Under the pieces are notes generated by a model. It was not told where the DNA came from, made no database searches, and worked only from the letters and a program-made list of their open reading frames with translations. From assembly GCF_000400715.1 (NCBI RefSeq), contig NZ_KE007347.1:1001680-1065679 (forward strand): a DNA stretch of 64,000 nt, in the 5' to 3' direction. Within the stretch, counting starts at the first letter, position 1. The number at the start of each line of letters is the position of its first letter. The position numbers and the translations under genes were made by a program. The DNA is from Acinetobacter genomosp. 15BJ. GTDB taxonomy: Bacteria > Pseudomonadota > Gammaproteobacteria > Pseudomonadales > Moraxellaceae. Positions 26,617 through 40,916 of this stretch are shown here, one piece after another.

Positions 26617-27035
26617 TATGCTACTCCCAGAATATGACGCACCACATACACCGTAACAAAACCAGCGAACATAAATGTGATTGTGGCAACCATTGAACGT
26701 GGAGATAAACGGCTAATCCCGCAGATCCCATGCCCACTGGTGCAACCTGAACCTAACCGTGTACCAAACCCCACCAACAGTCCAGCAATGATCAAAGCGA
26801 GCGGAGACGACTGCATGATAATTTCAGGCTTAACAAAAATTTGATAAATAAATGGTGTAATAATCAGGCCTAATAAAAACCAAAAAGCCGAACTACGTAA
26901 AAATGTTTTGGGCTGTAATAATTGAGCAATCAAACCACTCACACCCGCGACACGCCCATTGACGTATAAATAACCAACAGCCGCTAATCCAATTAACGCG
27001 CCACCAATTAAAGCTAGAATAATACTTGTCATCAT
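26616..27035 (-). CDS. YeeE/YedE-family half transporter, first subunit
   Basis: 139 residues from ATG 27035 (or 27032 in MMTS; GGTGAG upstream). Membrane protein with the first-repeat signature GFGTRLGSGCTSGHGICGIS, carrying two of the cysteines that relay sulfur in this family. First gene of a three-gene minus-strand operon. No ArsR-type regulator is seen in the 200 bases upstream. Confidence 0.85.
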   Translation of the reverse strand: MMTSIILALIGGALIGLAAVGYLYVNGRVAGVSGLIAQLLQPKTFLRSSAFWFLLGLIITPFIYQIFVKPEIIMQSSPLALIIAGLLVGFGTRLGSGCTSGHGICGISRLSPRSMVATITFMFAGFVTVYVVRHILGVA

Positions 27036-27238
27036 CCTCTCACCAATCAATATATGTTTTTATAATATATTACTATAAATAATAATTAAACAAATCTATT
27101 CAATATTAGCGCTTAATCGCTTATTTTTACGAAAAATGGCATACATTGGTAAATATTTTCTAAAATTAAGTAAGCTAATTTGAATTTTGAACATAAAGAC
27201 AGGATGTGAACAAGCATCGTATTTCTTGAACAGACCAA

Positions 27239-27990
27239 CTATTCGAACTCAGCAAGCACCCTTTCTGCAAACCAAACAGGAAATACTGTCACGATCGGAT
27301 TAATTCTTAGTCGTTCAGCCTGTTCAATTTCTGCCAAAAAAGCTGCTTTTTCACCATCCGAAGAATTATCAAATATAAAAGCTCGATCACTCACCTCGAT
27401 GGCTTGCATTAGTAAGTTCATGCTGCGGTAATAACGATCACGAATTTTGGGTTCTGGTACAGCATGCCCACCGGTACTTACCCGATACTGTACCCGCACA
27501 ATATTGATTTCAGGGTCAACCGTTGAAACATAGTACAGATATGTTTTAAACCCTTGCTCCTGAGCCATTCTCAGAAACTCAACTTTGCTGATATGCGACA
27601 TGACAGTTTCAAAGGTAAAACTAATTTTTAAGCTTAGAAATTCTAAACGGATAAAGTCGATAATTCTGGCAGCAAGATATGAATCAATATCTTGAATAGC
27701 AAAAACAAGATGGTGCTTATCTAGCAATTCAGGTTCTTGACTTAATAAATTACAGGTTTTTTGATTTAATTTTTTCTTTTTGGTTTTTAAAAATGCAATC
27801 AACTTTAGCGCGTCTAGAGACTCATGATAAATCTTTAAGTCCAAGCGATGAGTTTGATTTAAGTTTTTTTCGAGTTCATCTGCATTTAAATATGCCCAAT
27901 ATGTCGGGGCAATAAATATTCTTTAATCGTACTTTTACCAGAACCGTTTGGACCAGCAAACATGCGAATTCTAGGCGTAGACTGTCGCAT
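27239..27990 (-). pseudogene. Zeta-toxin-like P-loop kinase, broken by a one-base deletion
   Basis: The start ATG at 27990 gives MRQSTPRIRMFAGPNGSGKS (Walker A) and TIKEYLLPRHIG, then a stop. From about 27900 the next frame continues AYLNADELEKNLNQTHRLDL and the rest of the family (ISFTFETVMSHISKVEFLRM, GGHAVPEPKIRDRYYRSMNL, RAFIFDNSSDG). Adding one T in ATTGGG near 27899 joins them as RHIWAYLNADE, which is the family sequence. Zeta-type enzymes phosphorylate UDP-N-acetylglucosamine or related substrates. It starts 4 bases after the small upstream gene. A sequencing error remains possible. Confidence 0.85.
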
Positions 27991-27994
27991 TAAC

Positions 27995-28249
27995 TTATAC
28001 AACAGCCTGCTTTTTCTTACGTTTCAATAGAGCACGAGATGCTTCAATAACAGTATAAGCGCCTGATATATCCTTGATCACTTCAGTCTCACCAGTTGGA
28101 TGCTGTTTTAACAGTTGATGACCTTTGGCATAGACCACAGTAGAGGATTCACTTGCCTCTTTAAACGCATTACGGAATGCTTCTACAGCAAGCTTAGGAA
28201 GAAGACTTTCCTCTTGCGTACTCATTTTCATGATTGTAAAAGCTGTCAT
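27995..28249 (-). CDS. Small partner gene upstream of the zeta-like kinase (antitoxin candidate)
   Basis: 84 residues, charged, with a basic C-terminal tail (ASRALLKRKKKQAVV). A strong site GGAGGGG lies 8 bases before ATG 28249. Short proteins of this style commonly precede zeta-like kinases. An antitoxin or chaperone role is inferred only from that linkage and the 4-base spacing. Not recognised as epsilon antitoxin. Confidence 0.6.
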   Translation of the reverse strand: MTAFTIMKMSTQEESLLPKLAVEAFRNAFKEASESSTVVYAKGHQLLKQHPTGETEVIKDISGAYTVIEASRALLKRKKKQAVV

Positions 28250-28323
28250 TAAAGACCCCTCCGCCTGATTGCGCTTATACCTATACTAGAATGCTAGTTT
28301 TATCTATTTTTGCAGCAGCGAGT

Positions 28324-28800
28324 TTAACGAACGAGATCTTCAATACCGATCAGTTTTGGTAATTTATCAATTACTTTATTCAACTCAGCATTTGCTGGAG
28401 AAATACATCCTGTGTAATGGCTAAGTTTTGTTACAGTACCATCAGGCTTTTTCCATGAGAAATAAGCACTTGGCTGGTCGGTTGCTGTTTCTTCACAACC
28501 AGTTGTCTTTACATTTGCACCCGTAGCTGGACGATAGGTTTTTAGTTCTTGCTGTAATTTCTTATAAACAGAAGGATCAACGGTTAAATCCTGGGTACCT
28601 GTTACTTTGGTGTATTGTTTACCATCGAAATGAACAGCGCCTTCAGGTGTAATCTCAACAGAATAGATTGGGCATGCACCAAAACATGGACTAGATGAAT
28701 AGCGGATTGTTTCTTGCGCCGTATCCTGTGGTTGTTGAGGTGTTGTTGTGCAGCCAACTAAAGAAAAAGTAAAAAGGCCCGCCAAGAATAATTTTTTCAT
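28324..28800 (-). CDS. DUF6438-type lipoprotein
   Basis: 158 residues. Lipoprotein signal LFTFSLVGC-T. The mature domain begins RYSSSPCFGACPIYSVEITP, the Cys-containing motif of DUF6438, with further Cys at TTGCEET and TGCIS. Function unknown; likely in the outer or inner membrane facing the periplasm. Monocistronic. Confidence 0.75.
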   Translation of the reverse strand: MKKLFLAGLFTFSLVGCTTTPQQPQDTAQETIRYSSSPCFGACPIYSVEITPEGAVHFDGKQYTKVTGTQDLTVDPSVYKKLQQELKTYRPATGANVKTTGCEETATDQPSAYFSWKKPDGTVTKLSHYTGCISPANAELNKVIDKLPKLIGIEDLVR

Positions 28801-28949
28801 TTGTTGATCCGTTATAAAGTATGTTATTCAAATTTAACAAATCGTAGAAATTTTGTCATTTAGATTGATGTAAAAAAATGGAAAAATCACTTAAATCTAC
28901 TTAGGCTATTTTGAATTAAATAAAAAAATAAGGCCTACTTTGAGGCGAA

Positions 28950-29654
28950 TTAAGCGAGGTTCTGAGATTGAAGAATTAAGCGGGCAAGTTCTAAATCATC
29001 TGCATAGGTAATCTTGATATTATCTGAACGTCCCTGCACCACTTGTACAGGTTCTTTCACATATTCCAAAGCGCTTGCTTCATCAGTGATCACAATGTGA
29101 TTGGCTAACGCTTTTTCAATCGCACTTTTAAGAATGCCCAGTTTCGCCATTTGTGGCGTTTGTGCTTGCCACAATAATTCACGGCTCACGGTTTTCTCGA
29201 TCTGATTCTGATGAGCTACTTGTTTTAGCGTATCACGAACTGGAATAGCCAAAATCGCACTTTGATTCTGCTGCTCTGCCGCCTGAACTAACTGAGTTAA
29301 ACAATCTTTAGTTACACATGGTCGTGCAGCATCGTGTACGAGAACCCAATCATCTTCATGGGCAATGTCAGATAAATAGATCAAGGCGTTTAAAACAGAA
29401 TGTACACGTTCTGCACCACCCAAACAAAAATGCAGTTTGTCATTATTTTGAAAAGCGAGGGTTTCCGCAAAATTATCTTGTGCACCAATGGCAAGCACGC
29501 AACCAGCCAAATCTAAGGTGTTTAGGCGATTAACCGTATGTTCAAGTACAGTCTGATCCTGAATATACTGGTATTGTTTTAATTCAGTTTTTGAAAAACG
29601 ACTGCCAGAACCTGCTGCTGGTACAACCGCCCACAGCTTAATCTGGGTTTTCAT
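28950..29654 (-). CDS. ispD: 2-C-methyl-D-erythritol 4-phosphate cytidylyltransferase
   Basis: Third step of the MEP isoprenoid pathway: MEP + CTP to CDP-ME. 234 residues from ATG 29654. CTP-binding loop AVVPAAGSGSRFSKTELKQY, catalytic region VLVHDAARPCVT, then TPQMAKLGIL and ITDEASALEY. It overlaps ftsB by 17 bases, the usual ftsB-ispD coupling; ispF does not follow. Confidence 0.96.
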   Translation of the reverse strand: MKTQIKLWAVVPAAGSGSRFSKTELKQYQYIQDQTVLEHTVNRLNTLDLAGCVLAIGAQDNFAETLAFQNNDKLHFCLGGAERVHSVLNALIYLSDIAHEDDWVLVHDAARPCVTKDCLTQLVQAAEQQNQSAILAIPVRDTLKQVAHQNQIEKTVSRELLWQAQTPQMAKLGILKSAIEKALANHIVITDEASALEYVKEPVQVVQGRSDNIKITYADDLELARLILQSQNLA

Positions 29655-30009
29655 TGGTTGCAGTGTCTTCTTTTGCGTTTGGATCAATATAAATTGGTTT
29701 GTAATGGGTACTGATGGTACTCATTTGTACGAAGGTTTCATTCGGCTTGACCAAACCTAAATCTAAACGTGCATGTTCTTCAATGGCTTCACTGCCACTT
29801 TTTAAATCAAAAACTTCAGCAGCTAAAATACGATTTCGCTCTTTGAGCTCAGTATTAATTTCTGCTTGTTGCGTAATTTGTTGAGTTAAAGCTTGGTGAG
29901 GAAAATAACCACCCTCACCTAGCCAAAATTGATACTGTAAACTTGCCACCAAAGCGATGACAAGCACTAGAATCAACTTACTCGAGGTCGATCGAAACAT
30001 CTCTATCAT
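29638..30009 (-). CDS. ftsB: Cell division protein FtsB
   Basis: 123 residues, bitopic: short cytoplasmic start, helix SKLILVLVIALVASLQYQFW, then a periplasmic coiled coil (QQITQQAEINTELKERNRIL) and the EEHARLDLGLVKPNETF block shared by the family. Works with FtsL and FtsQ in the divisome. ATG 30009 follows AGGGA by 7 bases. Slightly longer C-terminal tail than in E. coli. Confidence 0.94.
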   Translation of the reverse strand: MIEMFRSTSSKLILVLVIALVASLQYQFWLGEGGYFPHQALTQQITQQAEINTELKERNRILAAEVFDLKSGSEAIEEHARLDLGLVKPNETFVQMSTISTHYKPIYIDPNAKEDTATNENPD

Positions 30010-30046
30010 GAAAAATTCCCTACATCCTTCTTACAAGGAAGATCAT

Positions 30047-30077
30047 CTGCAAATTCTATAGGATTATGAATTTGCAG
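30047..30077 (-). terminator. Hairpin between eno and ftsB
   Basis: Perfect 10-bp arms CTGCAAATTC and GAATTTGCAG with an 11-base loop, nested in a wider GATCATCT/AGATGATC pairing. No T run follows, so it may be an mRNA processing or partial-termination structure. Confidence 0.45.
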
Positions 30078-30135
30078 AGTTTCTGTCTTTTGTAAAGAAA
30101 GATGATCAGAAGTATTCAACATAGATAAATTGACC

Positions 30136-32328
<2,193 letters not shown>

Positions 32329-32361
32329 TTAAACTTTCCTAGTTTATTTAAAACTTAGTAC

Positions 32362-34059
<1,698 letters not shown>

Positions 34060-34320
34060 CTATAAAGCAAAGTCAAACCGCATCAATTCAAAGAACTATA
34101 AACAACTGGTTATTCTATCAGCATTTTCGATAGAAATTTATGGGTTTTGTGGATTTTTCATCCATAAATTACGATTAACAGGCCAAAAACACTTAAAGCT
34201 CTACCAAAAATCTTGCATTCTTCACTTTTAAATTCTTTGCTGCTCGTCTGCTTAATTGCAAGCATTTATAAAATATCAACAAACTCAACAATACGTAGTG
34301 ATTTCTTCACATAGATTTAC

Positions 34321-34329
34321 TGTTATAAT
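34321..34329 (+). promoter_or_regulatory. Extended -10 promoter of the EP-rich lipoprotein gene
   Basis: TGTTATAAT (TGn-TATAAT), 35 bases upstream of the ATG, with no good -35. The rest of the 370-base divergent gap 33994-34363 is AT-rich and should hold the pyrG promoter; no gene is seen in it. Confidence 0.6.
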
Positions 34330-34363
34330 TGCTGCTGTCCTTTTTTAATATGTTGTTTTAGCA

Positions 34364-34837
34364 ATGGCGAATAAAAAACTTTTAATTTGTGCAGCACTTG
34401 CGACTGGTCTTTTATTAACTGCTTGTGTGAAAAAAGAAGAACCCAAAAACGAAGAGCAGCAAGAACAGGCAGCAACTGAGACTCAAACCCAGCCTGAGCC
34501 TGAAAAAATCCAAGAGTTCGAATCTTTAGAAAGTGTCGATAAACATGAAGCTCCAGCGCCTGTTGTAGAAACAACGCGTGAAGAAACACCAAATACAACG
34601 ACCGAAATTCGTCGTGAGACTCGTCCAGCTCAAACAGAAACGCCTGCAGCAACACCAACTGAAGCTCCACGCGCGGAAGAGCCTAAACCTGTAAAAGCTG
34701 AACAGAAGCCAGCAAAGACTGAACAGCCTAAAGCAGAACAACCAGTGAAAGCTGCAAAATCATCTACACCAGCTCAAAGTGAAGATGACGCTGTCGCTGC
34801 TGCAATCGCTGCCGCAACACCTGCTTTAAACAACTAA
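34364..34837 (+). CDS. Glu/Pro/Ala-rich low-complexity lipoprotein
   Basis: 157 residues. Signal peptide and lipobox ATGLLLTAC-V. The mature protein is low-complexity, with many Glu, Pro, Thr, Gln and Lys (EEQQEQAATETQTQPEPEK, KPVKAEQKPAKTEQPKAEQP), ending AVAAAIAAATPALNN. Probably an extended periplasmic tether; the hydrophobic tail may pack on a partner. Family not recognised. It has its own promoter and terminator. Confidence 0.75.
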   Translation: MANKKLLICAALATGLLLTACVKKEEPKNEEQQEQAATETQTQPEPEKIQEFESLESVDKHEAPAPVVETTREETPNTTTEIRRETRPAQTETPAATPTEAPRAEEPKPVKAEQKPAKTEQPKAEQPVKAAKSSTPAQSEDDAVAAAIAAATPALNN

Positions 34838-34853
34838 TTCATTCGTGAATCGT

Positions 34854-34884
34854 AAAAAGCCAGTTGCTTTCAACTGGCTTTTTT
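34854..34884. terminator. Terminator between convergent genes
   Basis: AAAAGCCAGTTG-CTTT-CAACTGGCTTTT followed by TT; A run on the left allows use in both directions. Confidence 0.85.
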
Positions 34885-34895
34885 GTGTCTATAGA

Positions 34896-35981
34896 TTAGT
34901 AGTTTTTAAAAAAGTCGGCCATCAAGCGTGAGGCCCAAGATTTCACTGTTAAACTTTCATAAAAACCACAATGACTTCCCTTTTTGGTCGTTACAACTGC
35001 AATATTATCCATTTGCTGGATCTGATCTTTATAGGGTTCCAAATTTTTAATTGAACAGACTGGGTCATCTTCCGAGTTCAGAATCATCAGTGGAATTTTG
35101 ACATTCTCAAATACATAAATCGGATTGATGGCTTGGCAGTAACTCTGGTAATCCTGAAATCCAGCCATTTCAAAATATTCTTTTTCAAACTCTTCCAAGC
35201 TTGTAGTCGTCAGCACTTTTTCTACAGATGCAATTTGATTCCATGTGTTCTGATAAGGATAAATAAAGTATTTAAATAACTTCTTGGTCATCATTTTGCT
35301 ATAAAAAGGATGCACATTTTTAAAGCCAATCTCTGTGTTATATCCTGGGCACATTGCAAAAGCAGCTTTGAATGGCGTATCTACCCCTTGCTCGCCTAAA
35401 TAGCGTACCAAGAGCCCCGTACCTGCTGAAGAGCCAACGGCATATAGATCGGATTGTGGAAACAGGTTTTGAATATGCGCAAGTTGTTCTTTCAGATCAC
35501 TGGTTGAACCAAAAAGCGAAATACGAGGCACTGGCATTGGCAATCCTGCATGACCACGGCGCAAACACAGTGCAATTCGCCAACCATTATATTCATGCAA
35601 ATCTTTGACCAGTTCGCGCATACTTTCAGGTGTCCCTGTAATAGTATGCATAATCACAACGGTAGGTGTTTCGGCAGGGAGGTCATATCCATACCACGCA
35701 ACTGCAGTGATGCCTCCATCCTGCATAATCAAACGATCAACGCGGTCATATTCAAGTTTAATGGTTTTCTTACGAATCACATCAAAATACAATAAATGTA
35801 GATGCGTATTACTGAGCCAAGGCGTAGGTCGATATTTTTGCTTTAACTGCGGTAATTTTTCCAAAACATCTTTAATTTTCCCTTTCGGGTCATAGTACAT
35901 TTTGGGTTGCTCAGCACCGAGCACTGAATCAAGGAGCTCTGAGCCTAACATTTTAATTTTGTCTAAAGCAGATATACCCAT
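34896..35981 (-). CDS. YheT-like alpha/beta hydrolase
   Basis: 361 residues from ATG 35981. Oxyanion region HTITGTPESMRELV, nucleophile elbow YAVGSSAGTGLLVRYLG, acid in LNSEDDPVC, His in KGSHCGFYE. The layout (long N-terminal lead with YRPTPWLSNTHLHLLYF) matches the YheT/ABHD1-3 group, probably esterases of lipids. It follows the SGNH hydrolase gene by 19 bases on the same strand. Confidence 0.85.
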   Translation of the reverse strand: MGISALDKIKMLGSELLDSVLGAEQPKMYYDPKGKIKDVLEKLPQLKQKYRPTPWLSNTHLHLLYFDVIRKKTIKLEYDRVDRLIMQDGGITAVAWYGYDLPAETPTVVIMHTITGTPESMRELVKDLHEYNGWRIALCLRRGHAGLPMPVPRISLFGSTSDLKEQLAHIQNLFPQSDLYAVGSSAGTGLLVRYLGEQGVDTPFKAAFAMCPGYNTEIGFKNVHPFYSKMMTKKLFKYFIYPYQNTWNQIASVEKVLTTTSLEEFEKEYFEMAGFQDYQSYCQAINPIYVFENVKIPLMILNSEDDPVCSIKNLEPYKDQIQQMDNIAVVTTKKGSHCGFYESLTVKSWASRLMADFFKNY

Positions 35982-36000
35982 ATTCAATAACCGCCTCTAT

Positions 36001-36720
36001 CTAAGCATGAGTAAATGTTTGTCGCACTAAAGTTGCGACCTGTTGTCCCCAGATGGCATAGATTTCTTTGCTTGGATGAAAACCATCGCTTGCCATCGGC
36101 AAATCCATTGCTTGAAAAGCTTCAATATCATATTGAATAAATCGAAATTGAGATTGTGGTGCCAGCCATTGTTGTAATGCTTGATTCATTTGTTCTGCAT
36201 ATTTTCCAAATAGCCAAGCCAAAGGATTAGGCAAAGCCGGAAAATGCTGCATTGGCGGCACACCCGATACAATAATGAGTTTAGGTTGAAACTGATTCTG
36301 TATATAAGTGAATAGCTGTTTTTGTTGTTTAAGCCAAGATTTTGCAGAAGTCAGTTTAGTTACATCATTGACACCAATTGAAGTGATAACAACATCATAG
36401 CACTGCTGCTCTAATAGTTGTACTGCTTGAAAAACCTGTTGCGTGGTATCGCCTGTTTTAGCATGCAATTTCCATTGCAACTGATATTCATGTTGCAGCT
36501 CAGCAATAATCGCTCCCGACAAAGCCTGTTGCTGGGTTTCAACACCAACACCCGCCGCTGCCGAATCACCAAGAATAAGTAAAGAAAGTGGCTGACCTTG
36601 ACCAATGATGCCGTGGCGGTCGCCACTTGCTTCTAAAAGACATGGTGTATTGTTACGAACTTTCATACCCTGTATGACTAATATAGGCAGTAATGCAAAA
36701 GTTGAAAGTTTTAACCACAT
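36001..36720 (-). CDS. SGNH/GDSL-family hydrolase
   Basis: 239 residues. N-terminal hydrophobic signal (STFALLPILVIQG). Block I LLILGDSAAAGVG (nucleophile Ser), block III SIGVNDVTKL (Asn), block V ASDGFHPS (Asp-His). Exported esterase/lipase-like enzyme of unknown substrate; AAGAG precedes the ATG. In an operon with the YheT-like hydrolase. Confidence 0.85.
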   Translation of the reverse strand: MWLKLSTFALLPILVIQGMKVRNNTPCLLEASGDRHGIIGQGQPLSLLILGDSAAAGVGVETQQQALSGAIIAELQHEYQLQWKLHAKTGDTTQQVFQAVQLLEQQCYDVVITSIGVNDVTKLTSAKSWLKQQKQLFTYIQNQFQPKLIIVSGVPPMQHFPALPNPLAWLFGKYAEQMNQALQQWLAPQSQFRFIQYDIEAFQAMDLPMASDGFHPSKEIYAIWGQQVATLVRQTFTHA

Positions 36721-36759
36721 TTGAATTCTCTTAATATTACTTAGGCTATTTTGTAGACA

Positions 36760-37167
36760 TCAATTTGGTTGATATTTGGCAAATCGTGCACCCATTTTCT
36801 CTGCCAATGCCGCCAAACCGCTCATCGGGCGAATCATCACTTCAAAATCAATGATTTTTCCTTGTTCATTAAAACGAATCATATCGATGCCCTTCAATGA
36901 TTTACCACTAACATTGGCACTGAATTCCAACACCACATTTTCACCATCTTCAGTGTAAAATTCACGATGATAGGTAAAATTTTCAAACACCTGAATCACA
37001 TTGGTCAAAATAAAGAAAACCACGTGTTTTCCTTCATAAGGGTTGTAAGCAACTGGTGAACGAAATACCACATCCTCAGCCAATAAATCATTTAAGTTGG
37101 ATAGGTCACCTGTTTTAATCATCTGATGCCAGTTTTCTAAAGCTTGTTTTGTATTTTCCAATGTCAT
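36760..37167 (-). CDS. SnoaL/NTF2-like small protein
   Basis: 135 residues with the SnoaL-like cone fold pattern (ALENWHQMIKTGDLSNLNDL, LAEDVVFRSPVAYNPYEGKH, GKSLKGIDMIRFNEQGKIID). Could be an isomerase, hydrolase or ligand-binding protein. GGGAG precedes the ATG. Between fadH and the SGNH hydrolase, same strand. Confidence 0.75.
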   Translation of the reverse strand: MTLENTKQALENWHQMIKTGDLSNLNDLLAEDVVFRSPVAYNPYEGKHVVFFILTNVIQVFENFTYHREFYTEDGENVVLEFSANVSGKSLKGIDMIRFNEQGKIIDFEVMIRPMSGLAALAEKMGARFAKYQPN

Positions 37168-37238
37168 TGTTATTCTCCCTTGAGATTTAATGGATAAGTT
37201 AGGAGCACTTCCTCAATAGAAAGTGCTCCCTAGCATGT

Positions 37239-39335
<2,097 letters not shown>

Positions 39336-39387
39336 TTATGCAACATATTGCATAATTCTGATGAGTCATTTTTTATTATGGAACATC

Positions 39388-39948
39388 ATGTCACTCGCCC
39401 ATGTTTTATTGACCAGCTTATTGGAAAAACCAAGTACAGGTTTTGACTTGGCTCGTCGCTTTGACCGTTCAATGGGCTTCTTTTGGAATGCGACTCATCA
39501 GCAAATCTATCGTGAACTCAACGGGATGCTGAAAAAAGGATGGATTTCGACATTAGAACAACAAGCTGCCAACAGCCGTAAAAAAACTTATCAAGTTGAA
39601 CAACTTGGAAGAATACAACTGGCTTCATGGATTGAACAACAAAGTGAACCCGCGCAATTGCGTGATGACCTCATGGTCAGGCTAAGAGCAGAAGCTCAAC
39701 TCGGTGGCAATAATATTTTGCCTGAATTAGAACGCCATTTGTCGTTACATAAGGAAAAATTAAGCCTTTATCAAGCCATTCATGATAAAGATTTTAAAGA
39801 TAACGAACCAACCAATCGCGTTTTGTTTATCCATAAGATGATTCTGGAACTTGGTATCATTAAGGAAGATGAATGGATAAAATGGTTGGAACAAATGATT
39901 CCTCAACTGAAAAAGTTTGAAGAAGCCAACAATAGTGGAGAAAAATAA
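39388..39948 (+). CDS. PadR-family transcriptional regulator
   Basis: 186 residues from ATG 39388 (SLAHVLLTSLLEKPSTGFDL); an in-frame ATG at 39361 gives 9 more. Winged helix with FFWNATHQQIYRELNGMLKK and a C-terminal helical dimerisation part. Its stop overlaps the next start (TAATG). Likely regulates its own operon and the divergent fadH. Confidence 0.88.
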   Translation: MSLAHVLLTSLLEKPSTGFDLARRFDRSMGFFWNATHQQIYRELNGMLKKGWISTLEQQAANSRKKTYQVEQLGRIQLASWIEQQSEPAQLRDDLMVRLRAEAQLGGNNILPELERHLSLHKEKLSLYQAIHDKDFKDNEPTNRVLFIHKMILELGIIKEDEWIKWLEQMIPQLKKFEEANNSGEK

Positions 39949-40868
39949 TGCCGTTTTATAGCATGTCCGATCAAGAAAAATTATTTGTGCGACGCGTTGG
40001 TGAAGGCGAACCTGTGCTCGTCTTATCCGGACTGGGCATGCAAAGCTGGCAATGGTTGCCTTTCTTATTTGCCAACCGCAAACAATATGAATTTATCATT
40101 CCCGACTGGCGTGGTTTTGGTGGTTCAAAGAATTGTGCGATTCCCGAGCTCGATGCAATCTCAAGTCATTGGAATGATGTAGACTCACTGATCCAACAAT
40201 TAAAGCTCGATCAATTCATCTTGATGGGTTATTCCATGGGTGCAACCACAGCCATGCATGGCATGAAGCATGGCGGCTTAGCCGAGAAACTTAAGGCCTA
40301 TCTGCATATTGATCAAACGCCTAAAATTGCGGTTGATGATTCTTGGCAATATGGTTTATTTGGTCCAAAGCATCCTCAATTTAAAAATCTATTACTTGAG
40401 ATTCAAACGCTATTACTCGATTATAAACATGCTCAGAAACTAGAAGACTTACCCGATGATATCCGCTATAAGCTAGTCAGCTTATGGGGTGATTTCATTG
40501 AACTGCAAGGCAGCAATAACTATAGTCCTAAAATTTTCAAGCTCGCTTTAAACCGTCCATTCCTGCAAAAATACTTACTGCCAATTCAGCGTTTAGACTA
40601 TCTACTTTGGTATGTCGAAAATTATCTTAATCATAATGAAGACTATCGTGAAGCCATCAGTCAACTCAGTTGCCCAACCACCTTCTTTATTGGTCGTGAA
40701 TCTACGCTTTACCCAGAAACTGGCCAAACATTGATTGCTGAAAGCTTAAGCAATGCTACAGCGATTTATTTTGAACGTTCTGGACATACACCACTGATTA
40801 CTGAACCTAGAAAATTCAGCCAAGAGATTGGTCATTTTCTTGCAGCTCAATCCATCCAAGCTGCTTAA
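39948..40868 (+). CDS. Alpha/beta hydrolase
   Basis: 306 residues. VLVLSGLGMQSWQWLPFL, nucleophile FILMGYSMGATTAMHGM, late acid and His in FFIGRESTLYPETG and ERSGHTPLITEP. Translationally coupled to the PadR gene. Substrate unknown; perhaps an esterase or thioesterase acting with the FadH pathway, which is inference. Confidence 0.85.
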   Translation: MPFYSMSDQEKLFVRRVGEGEPVLVLSGLGMQSWQWLPFLFANRKQYEFIIPDWRGFGGSKNCAIPELDAISSHWNDVDSLIQQLKLDQFILMGYSMGATTAMHGMKHGGLAEKLKAYLHIDQTPKIAVDDSWQYGLFGPKHPQFKNLLLEIQTLLLDYKHAQKLEDLPDDIRYKLVSLWGDFIELQGSNNYSPKIFKLALNRPFLQKYLLPIQRLDYLLWYVENYLNHNEDYREAISQLSCPTTFFIGRESTLYPETGQTLIAESLSNATAIYFERSGHTPLITEPRKFSQEIGHFLAAQSIQAA

Positions 40869-40874
40869 TTCTGC

Positions 40875-40916
40875 ATGTATCAAAAAGCCAGTCTAAAGAC
40901 TGGCTTTTTGATACAT
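40875..40916. terminator. Bidirectional terminator with perfect 19-bp stem
   Basis: Core AAAAAGCCAGTC-TAAA-GACTGGCTTTTT, extended by ATGTATC/GATACAT. It separates the hydrolase and the DAHP synthase, which converge, and touches the last bases of the latter. Confidence 0.88.

Noticed and set aside
34323..34670. 115-codon minus-strand frame opposite the lipoprotein gene
   Set aside because: The plus-strand frame has a signal peptide, lipobox, promoter and terminator; the antisense frame is a by-product of low-complexity codons.
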